A stretch of DNA of 6,237 nucleotides. It comes from Desulfobacula sp. Its GTDB lineage: Bacteria > Desulfobacterota > Desulfobacteria > Desulfobacterales > Desulfobacteraceae. The notes beneath the pieces were generated by a model that saw only the letters and a list, made by a program, of their open reading frames with translations, was not told the DNA's origin and made no database searches. Shown here piece by piece: positions 1-4,400 of this stretch; position 1 is the first letter of the stretch, and every line of letters starts with the position of its first letter. The DNA is taken from the NCBI GenBank assembly GCA_023144585.1, contig JAGLFI010000072.1, forward strand, positions 1-6,237, in the 5' to 3' direction. A program made the position numbers and the translations under genes.

Positions 1-195
1 ACTATTTTTCTTGCAAAAGCAGCCAGGGTAACTGCATTTTTGTCCGGCAGGGCTTATATCACGCCTCAGGATATCAAGATTGTGGGACCGGATGTGCTGA
101 GACACAGAATTATCTTGAGTTTTGAAGCAGAGGCAGAAGATATCTGTACTGACGATATCATCCAGACCGTTTTTGATTCGGTTGAAGTGCCCTAA
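1..195 (+). CDS. moxR: MoxR-family AAA+ ATPase, C-terminal fragment
   Basis: Frame 1 is open from the left edge to TAA at 193-195 and encodes the last 64 residues of a larger protein. The stretch reads AKAARVTAFLSGRAYITPQD, then IKIVGPDVLRHRIILS. This is the signature of the helical lid subdomain of MoxR ATPases: an Ala-rich helix, 'GR-YITPQD', then 'VLRHRI-LS'. The Walker A and B and sensor 1 regions lie outside the window. MoxR proteins are cytoplasmic AAA+ ATPases, thought to act as chaperones that remodel or load metal cofactors onto partner proteins. They are very often encoded directly before DUF58 and VWA genes, as here. The stop codon overlaps the ribosome-binding site of the next gene, which suggests coupled translation. 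The family call is firm; the substrate is unknown. Confidence 0.9.
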   Translation, partial: TIFLAKAARVTAFLSGRAYITPQDIKIVGPDVLRHRIILSFEAEAEDICTDDIIQTVFDSVEVP

Positions 196-199
196 AGGA
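194..199 (+). promoter_or_regulatory. Ribosome-binding site of the DUF58 gene
   Basis: AAAGGA overlaps the TAA stop of moxR and lies 11 bases before the ATG at 211. It supports that start and implies that ribosomes ending moxR can reload on the next gene. The GTG at 201 is in another frame and is not a rival start. Confidence 0.6.
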
Positions 200-210
200 T
201 GTGATACCAG

Positions 211-1089
211 ATGATTCCGGCTCACATAATTAAGAAGATAAAGCGGATCCACATTAAATCCAGCCGTACGGTAACCAGTATCATGGCAGGGCAGTATAAA
301 TCTGTGTTCCGGGGATCGGGCATTGAATTTGAAGAAGTGAGAGAATATTGCCCTGGAGATGATGTCAAAATTATAGACTGGAAAGTGTCGGCAAGACTGG
401 GTAAACCCTTTGTCAAACTTTACAGGGAAGAGCGTGAAAGCATTGTCATGCTGCTGATTGACATGAGTTCATCTTTAAAATTCGGGACATTTTCAGGTCC
501 GAAATTTGAGAGAGCAGCCGAGGTGGCATCGGTGCTTGCGTTTAATGCCATTAAAAACTCTGATAAAGTAGGGGCAATTTTTTTCACGGATCAGGTGGAA
601 AAATATATCCCGCCTAAAAAAGGATCCGGTTATATCTGGCGGGTGATCAAGGAGATATTTACCTTTTTGCCCCAGGGGAAAGGAACCAATATATCGGCAG
701 CTCTGGACTATCTTTCGAAAATATCCAAGAAAAGATCTTTTGTGTTTGTTCTGTCTGACTTTCTGGATGACGGCTATTTGAAAAGTTTGAGAACTATTCG
801 ACAGAGGCATGAGATCATTGGAGTGATGATTTATGATAAAGGGACGTTTGAGCTTCCTTTAAAAGGTATTATCACTCTGTCTGATTTTGAAACTTCCAAA
901 GAAATTATTTTTGACGGATTTGATAAAAAAATTCAAAAAAAATTTACGTCCAGAAAATTGTCACACCACAACAAAACATTGAGTATCTTTTCCAAAGCCA
1001 AAAGTGATGTGATCGAGCTCGAAACCAGTGCTTCGGTATCTGATACTTTGCTGCAATATTTTAGATTCAGGGAGAGGCGATTGAGGTAA
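211..1089 (+). CDS. DUF58 domain protein (VWA-like, cytoplasmic MoxR partner)
   Basis: This 292-residue protein has no signal peptide or membrane segment. The DUF58 hallmark is at residues 34-75: FRGSGIEFEEVREY, then PGDD-K-IDWKVSARLGKPFVK and an acidic EERE. A VWA-like fold follows. Residues 84-88 (DMSSS) give the DxSxS part of the metal-ion-dependent adhesion site (MIDAS), Thr159 in GKGTN is a candidate for the MIDAS threonine, and SDF at 182-184 supplies the downstream aspartate. The C-terminus (about 250-292) is basic. DUF58 proteins are usually found next to MoxR and are thought to be its cytoplasmic partner; their biochemical role is not settled. The start at 211 gives the usual basic N-terminus before the conserved block. 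The gene is followed without a gap by the DUF4381-like gene, so it is clearly in the same operon. Confidence 0.93.
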   Translation: MIPAHIIKKIKRIHIKSSRTVTSIMAGQYKSVFRGSGIEFEEVREYCPGDDVKIIDWKVSARLGKPFVKLYREERESIVMLLIDMSSSLKFGTFSGPKFERAAEVASVLAFNAIKNSDKVGAIFFTDQVEKYIPPKKGSGYIWRVIKEIFTFLPQGKGTNISAALDYLSKISKKRSFVFVLSDFLDDGYLKSLRTIRQRHEIIGVMIYDKGTFELPLKGIITLSDFETSKEIIFDGFDKKIQKKFTSRKLSHHNKTLSIFSKAKSDVIELETSASVSDTLLQYFRFRERRLR

Positions 1090-1632
1090 ATGCAGGATAT
1101 CCATGACATAAGACCCCCGGTTCAGGTTGGTTTTGATCCAATGGTGATCAAAACCATTTTATTGGTATCGGGGGGGATCATTCTTTTAGTTCTATTGTTT
1201 TTTTTGATCAAAAAATATTTTAAAAAGAGGAAACAACCTAAAGATCTCAAATATCTTCCCGAACCTATGGCACCTTATGAATCTGCATTAAAAGAACTGG
1301 AGCTTCTTTTTCAAAGCCGGGTACTTGATCCAAGACTCTTTTATTTTGACTTAATCGCTGTCTTAAAAAAATATATCGGCCGCTCCTATGAGATCAATGC
1401 TGTTGAGATGACCTCACAGGAATTTATCAAAGGCATCAATCGGCTTAACCTTGATCAAGTGGCAAAAAAAGATATTGCAGGGTTTCATGAAAGATCTGAT
1501 CCGATCAGGTACGCCGGCATTGTTCCGGGAAAAGACCGGGCAAAAGAGGACCTCTTATTTATCAAAGAAACGATTCATCAAATAGAAAAAGGCCTGATAA
1601 GGCTTAAGAAAAAAAAAGAGGAGAGTCCATAA
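1090..1632 (+). CDS. DUF4381-like single-pass membrane protein
   Basis: This 180-residue protein begins right after the DUF58 stop (TAA then ATG); GGAGAGG at 1071-1077 or GAGG at 1083-1086 may serve as its ribosome-binding site. A short N-terminal segment (MQDIHDIRPPVQVG) precedes a membrane helix at about 18-41. A strongly basic stretch (KKYFKKRKQPK) then marks the cytoplasmic side. The rest, about 50-180, is a soluble helical domain ending in a Lys-rich tail. The small size, the Asp-Ile/Pro-Pro N-terminus, the single anchor and the position between DUF58 and BatA match DUF4381 proteins of MoxR/Bat operons. No catalytic motif is visible and the function is unknown. A cytoplasmic adaptor linking MoxR/DUF58 to the membrane Bat proteins is inference. 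The gene ends in an A9 tract and its stop shares one base with the batA start. Confidence 0.8.
   Translation: MQDIHDIRPPVQVGFDPMVIKTILLVSGGIILLVLLFFLIKKYFKKRKQPKDLKYLPEPMAPYESALKELELLFQSRVLDPRLFYFDLIAVLKKYIGRSYEINAVEMTSQEFIKGINRLNLDQVAKKDIAGFHERSDPIRYAGIVPGKDRAKEDLLFIKETIHQIEKGLIRLKKKKEESP
1609..1617 (+). other. A9 tract at the end of the DUF4381-like gene
   Basis: Nine consecutive A bases encode three lysines. In the reading phase they form A_AAA_AAA followed by G, a possible slippage sequence. One extra A, or a -1 ribosomal shift, would put the frame onto the batA ATG at 1632 with no stop between. One fewer A would end in TAG shortly after. Whether slippage occurs is unknown. Confidence 0.6.
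1618..1625 (+). promoter_or_regulatory. Ribosome-binding site of batA
   Basis: GAGGAGAG contains an AGGAG core at 1619-1623, eight bases before the batA ATG at 1632. It lies inside the upstream gene. With the one-base TAATG overlap of stop and start it points to translational coupling. It is the strongest Shine-Dalgarno site seen in the window. Confidence 0.75.
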
Positions 1633-2639
1633 TGTTTAGATTCGCCTCGCCCCTATTTTTATTACTGCTTTTTGTACTTGCCTTTGTCTGGTTTCTACAG
1701 CTTAGAAAAAAAAGTGCCGACCATATTAAGGTGTCCTCGCTAAAAGGAGTTGAGCTGCTTTCACACTCTTTCATGGTAAGGCTATCAAAATTCATTCCTT
1801 TTTTTAAAATTATATCTCTTATCTTTTTGATTCTGGCGCTTGCAAGGCCTCAGTGGGGGGATCAAAAAATTAATGTGACTACCGAAGGAGTCAATATTAT
1901 TCTGGCCCTTGATCTTTCCGAATCAATGCGGGCCCTTGATTTCAGCCTTGATGTTAAAGGGGATAAACAAATTATTACCCGGCTGGCAGCAGTGAAAATT
2001 GTGGTCCAGGATTTTATTATGAAACGGGAAGGGGATCGTATTGGTATGGTTGTCTTTGGATCAAATGCTTTCACTCAATTGCCGCTGACCCGGAATTATA
2101 ATACCATTGCCTTTATTCTGGACCGGTTGAAAATCGGGGCGGCAGGACCCAGAACAGCCATTGGAGATGCCATAGGTATCTCATTGAAACGGCTGGAAGA
2201 TATTCAAAGCAAATCCAATATAATTATTTTGATGACAGACGGTAAAAGTAATTCAGGGGAACTTTCCTGGCAGGATGCAACAAAAATTGCCGCCCAGAGA
2301 AAGGTGAAAATTTATACCATCGGGGTCGGCACAAAAGGAGAAGCCCCGTTCCTTGTGGACGGCCTGTTTGGCAAGCGGTATGTGTATCAAAAAGTGGATG
2401 TTGATCTGGAGGTCTTAAAAACAATTGCCGAAGAGACACATGCTGACTTTTTTGAAGCAAAGGATTTACACTCACTTGGGCGGATTTATGAGATGATCAA
2501 CAACCTTGAAAAAACAAAGGTGGATGTTGAAAAATGGGTGGAGTATAAGGAATTATATTCAGGAGTTCTTGTGGCTGGTTTAATCAGTCTTCTTGTTTAT
2601 ATTCTTTTGAGTAACACACGGTTTTTAAGGGTACCGTAA
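1632..2639 (+). CDS. batA: BatA, membrane-anchored VWA domain protein
   Basis: The protein has 335 residues, near the usual BatA length. Membrane helices lie at about 7-23, 55-71 and 310-327. The basic residues RKK at 25-27 place the loop between the first two helices in the cytoplasm, so the VWA domain between helices two and three should face the periplasm. The helix-2 end 'LALARPQWGD' is typical of the BatA/BatB family. The VWA metal site looks complete: DLSES at 94-98, Thr175 in PRTAIGDAI, and Asp203 in ILMTDGKS. The segment after the metal site (ALDFSLDVKGDKQ) is longer than in BatB. VWA domains bind partners through a divalent cation. BatA probably pairs with BatB and BatD in the membrane; this is family-level knowledge, not shown here. 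The start at 1632 has a strong AGGAG site and overlaps the previous stop by one base. Confidence 0.93.
   Translation: MFRFASPLFLLLLFVLAFVWFLQLRKKSADHIKVSSLKGVELLSHSFMVRLSKFIPFFKIISLIFLILALARPQWGDQKINVTTEGVNIILALDLSESMRALDFSLDVKGDKQIITRLAAVKIVVQDFIMKREGDRIGMVVFGSNAFTQLPLTRNYNTIAFILDRLKIGAAGPRTAIGDAIGISLKRLEDIQSKSNIIILMTDGKSNSGELSWQDATKIAAQRKVKIYTIGVGTKGEAPFLVDGLFGKRYVYQKVDVDLEVLKTIAEETHADFFEAKDLHSLGRIYEMINNLEKTKVDVEKWVEYKELYSGVLVAGLISLLVYILLSNTRFLRVP
2627..2631 (+). promoter_or_regulatory. Ribosome-binding site of batB
   Basis: AAGGG lies inside the end of batA, ten bases before the batB ATG at 2642. The batA stop (2637-2639) is between this site and the start, so terminating ribosomes can restart directly. 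It supports the chosen start. Confidence 0.55.
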
Positions 2640-2641
2640 AT

Positions 2642-4396
2642 ATGCAATTTACCCATCCATATTTGTTGAATTTATTATGGGCTTTAATCCCGGTATTTGG
2701 GATTATGGTGTATGGTATTCGGAAAAGAAAAAAAATACTTTTTGGATTTGCAGGTCAAAGCATGTTTCCTTTAATTATCCCGGGATTTGATTCCAGAAGA
2801 AGGTGGATAAAGGCCATCCTGATTACCCTGGCATCCGGGTTTGCCATTGTTGCCCTGTCAGGGCCGCAACTGGGATACAAATGGGAAAAGACAACACAAA
2901 AAGGGGTGGATATTATGATTGCCCTTGACTGCTCGAAAAGTATGCTGGTCCAGGATATTAAGCCCAACCGCCTTGAACGGGCAAAAAGAGAAATCATTGA
3001 TCTGCTGCGCATGATGAAATCCGACAGAGCAGGACTTGTGGCTTTTTCAGGAAGAGCTATCCTCCAGTGCCCGTTAACCCTTGATCATGAAGCATTTAAT
3101 ATTTTTTTAAAGGTTCTTGAGCCCGGGTTTTTACCTGTGGGCGGAACCAACCTCTCTTTAGCAATTAAAGAGTGTTATAATGGTTTTGAAAAAGAGTCTG
3201 ATACTGAAAAAGCCATCATTATTATTACAGATGGTGAAAGTACCACGGGTGATGTGGAAACAACAGCCAAAGAGATGGCAAAACGGGGGATTAAAATTTT
3301 TTGTATCGGAGTCGGAGATCTTGCCGGCGCACCCATACCCGATGAAAAGGGCGGGTTTAAAAAGGATGGTTCCGGTAATATTATTTTATCAAAGGTGGAT
3401 ACAAAGACCCTTGAAAAACTGGCAGCTATAACAGGCGGGACCTATGTCAGGTCTGTGGCCGGGGATATGGATCTTGACCTGATCTATAAGGATAAGATCC
3501 TTGGGACCATGGAACGAAAGGCCCTTACATCCGGAAAGAAAAAAGTCTGGGAAAACAGGTATCAATGGTTTTTATTCCCCTGCCTGGTTTTATTGCTGAT
3601 AGAATTCATCTTGTTTTCAAAAAAACAATTAAAAGAATTGGCCATGTTTATTTTTGTATTTGGCTTCAGTATTTTTTTGTCCCAGAATGGGTCTGCTTAT
3701 GCCCAAACGGTTTCTTCAAGCGTTAAACAGGGAATACAAGCCTTTGATGCGCAAAACTATGAACAGGCTAAAAAACATTTTATTGATGCCCAGCTTGCGA
3801 ATCCGGAAAATGCAAAACTTTATTATAATATTGGTGCGGCAGCCTATATGAATAAAGAGTATGAGCAGGCTCAAAAAAATTTCCTGCAGGCTATTAAAAC
3901 AGATGATATCAAACTGCGCCATGATGCCTGGTATAACCTTGCCAACACAGAGTATCGAATGGGAAATCTGGATGAGGCTATCAAAGGGTATGAAAATATT
4001 TTAAAAGAATTCCCGGAAGATGGGCAGGCAAAAGAAAACCTTGAGTTTGTCAAACAAAAAAAGCAGGAGAAGCAGGAACAGGAATCAAAATGCGATAAAG
4101 ATAAAGACAATAAAGAAAACCAAAATCCGGGAAAAGACCAGGACAAAAATCAGGAGAAAATGAATTCCGACCAGAACAAAAATAAATCAAAAGAGCAAAA
4201 GCAGCAGAATAAACAAACGCCTGAGAACAAGCAGGAAGATAACCCTGAAGAAACACAATCTCAGGCCTCATCTCAGCCTCGGGAGAATAAAAATGCAAAC
4301 CAGAATATGGAGAATATGCTCAATCGGCTTGAAGACAAACCTGGTCGTGCAATGATACCTGTGTTACAAGAACAAGATGTTGAAAAAGACTGGTAA
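2642..4396 (+). CDS. batB: BatB, VWA domain fused to a periplasmic TPR (BatC-type) domain
   Basis: At 584 residues this is much longer than a VWA-only BatB (about 330) because a TPR part is fused on. Helices lie at about 8-24 and 58-74, with basic loop RKRKK/SRRR between them, so the VWA domain (about 88-290) should be periplasmic. Its metal site is intact: DCSKS at 96-100, Thr169 in VGGTNLSLA, Asp197 in IITDGES. A third helix spans 308-325. A short basic loop (KKQLK) then leads to a fourth hydrophobic segment at 333-350 ending in AYAQT, which looks like a retained signal peptide. About three TPR-like units follow at 360-460. Next comes a very polar K/Q/E/N/D-rich linker (about 471-556) and a C-terminal tail with 'KPGRAM' and final EKDW, as seen in BatC-type proteins. 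It starts two bases after batA. The VWA call is very firm; the TPR number is approximate. Confidence 0.93.
   Translation: MQFTHPYLLNLLWALIPVFGIMVYGIRKRKKILFGFAGQSMFPLIIPGFDSRRRWIKAILITLASGFAIVALSGPQLGYKWEKTTQKGVDIMIALDCSKSMLVQDIKPNRLERAKREIIDLLRMMKSDRAGLVAFSGRAILQCPLTLDHEAFNIFLKVLEPGFLPVGGTNLSLAIKECYNGFEKESDTEKAIIIITDGESTTGDVETTAKEMAKRGIKIFCIGVGDLAGAPIPDEKGGFKKDGSGNIILSKVDTKTLEKLAAITGGTYVRSVAGDMDLDLIYKDKILGTMERKALTSGKKKVWENRYQWFLFPCLVLLLIEFILFSKKQLKELAMFIFVFGFSIFLSQNGSAYAQTVSSSVKQGIQAFDAQNYEQAKKHFIDAQLANPENAKLYYNIGAAAYMNKEYEQAQKNFLQAIKTDDIKLRHDAWYNLANTEYRMGNLDEAIKGYENILKEFPEDGQAKENLEFVKQKKQEKQEQESKCDKDKDNKENQNPGKDQDKNQEKMNSDQNKNKSKEQKQQNKQTPENKQEDNPEETQSQASSQPRENKNANQNMENMLNRLEDKPGRAMIPVLQEQDVEKDW
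3644..4393 (+). other. BatC-like TPR module within batB
   Basis: This region of batB (residues 335-584) has the layout of a stand-alone BatC: a signal-peptide-like helix, a possible signal peptidase I site (AYA before Gln), TPR helices, a charged low-complexity linker and an EKDW end. TPR landmarks are GIQAFDAQNYEQAKKHF, YYNIGAAAYMNKEYEQAQKN, and WYNLANTEYRMGNLDEAI. No good Shine-Dalgarno precedes Met335, so it is probably made only as part of BatB. BatB-TPR fusions are a known arrangement. Confidence 0.75.
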
Positions 4397-4400
4397 AGAT

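Noticed and set aside
458..481. TTGACA followed by TAAAAT as an internal promoter
   Set aside because: The spacer is only about 12 bases, too short for a sigma-70 promoter, and it lies inside the conserved DUF58 metal-site codons.
493..810. Open frame of 105 codons on the - strand across the DUF58 gene
   Set aside because: It is antisense to conserved DUF58 coding sequence, and its product is rich in Cys, His and Ser with no recognisable domain; a shadow frame.
935..942. A8 tract in the DUF58 gene as a slippage site
   Set aside because: Single AT-rich homopolymer in a Lys-rich tail with no hairpin or restart site nearby; nothing sets it apart.
1140..1158. 6-bp inverted repeat AATGGT / ACCATT with a 7-base loop
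   Set aside because: Too short to stand out from chance and lies within the DUF4381-like coding region with no nearby signal.
1170..1176. G7 tract as a phase-variation site in the DUF4381-like gene
   Set aside because: Seven G bases encode Gly-Gly plus the end of a Ser codon within a membrane helix; it is short for phase variation and the gene type is not known to vary in phase.
3180..3431. Open frame of 83 codons on the + strand inside batB
   Set aside because: It overlaps the VWA domain of batB in another frame, has no family resemblance and is a shadow of the real gene.
4380..4400. TTG at 4380 as an earlier batD start
   Set aside because: It has no good SD and would add polar residues before a normal signal peptide; ATG 4401 gives the typical basic N-region.
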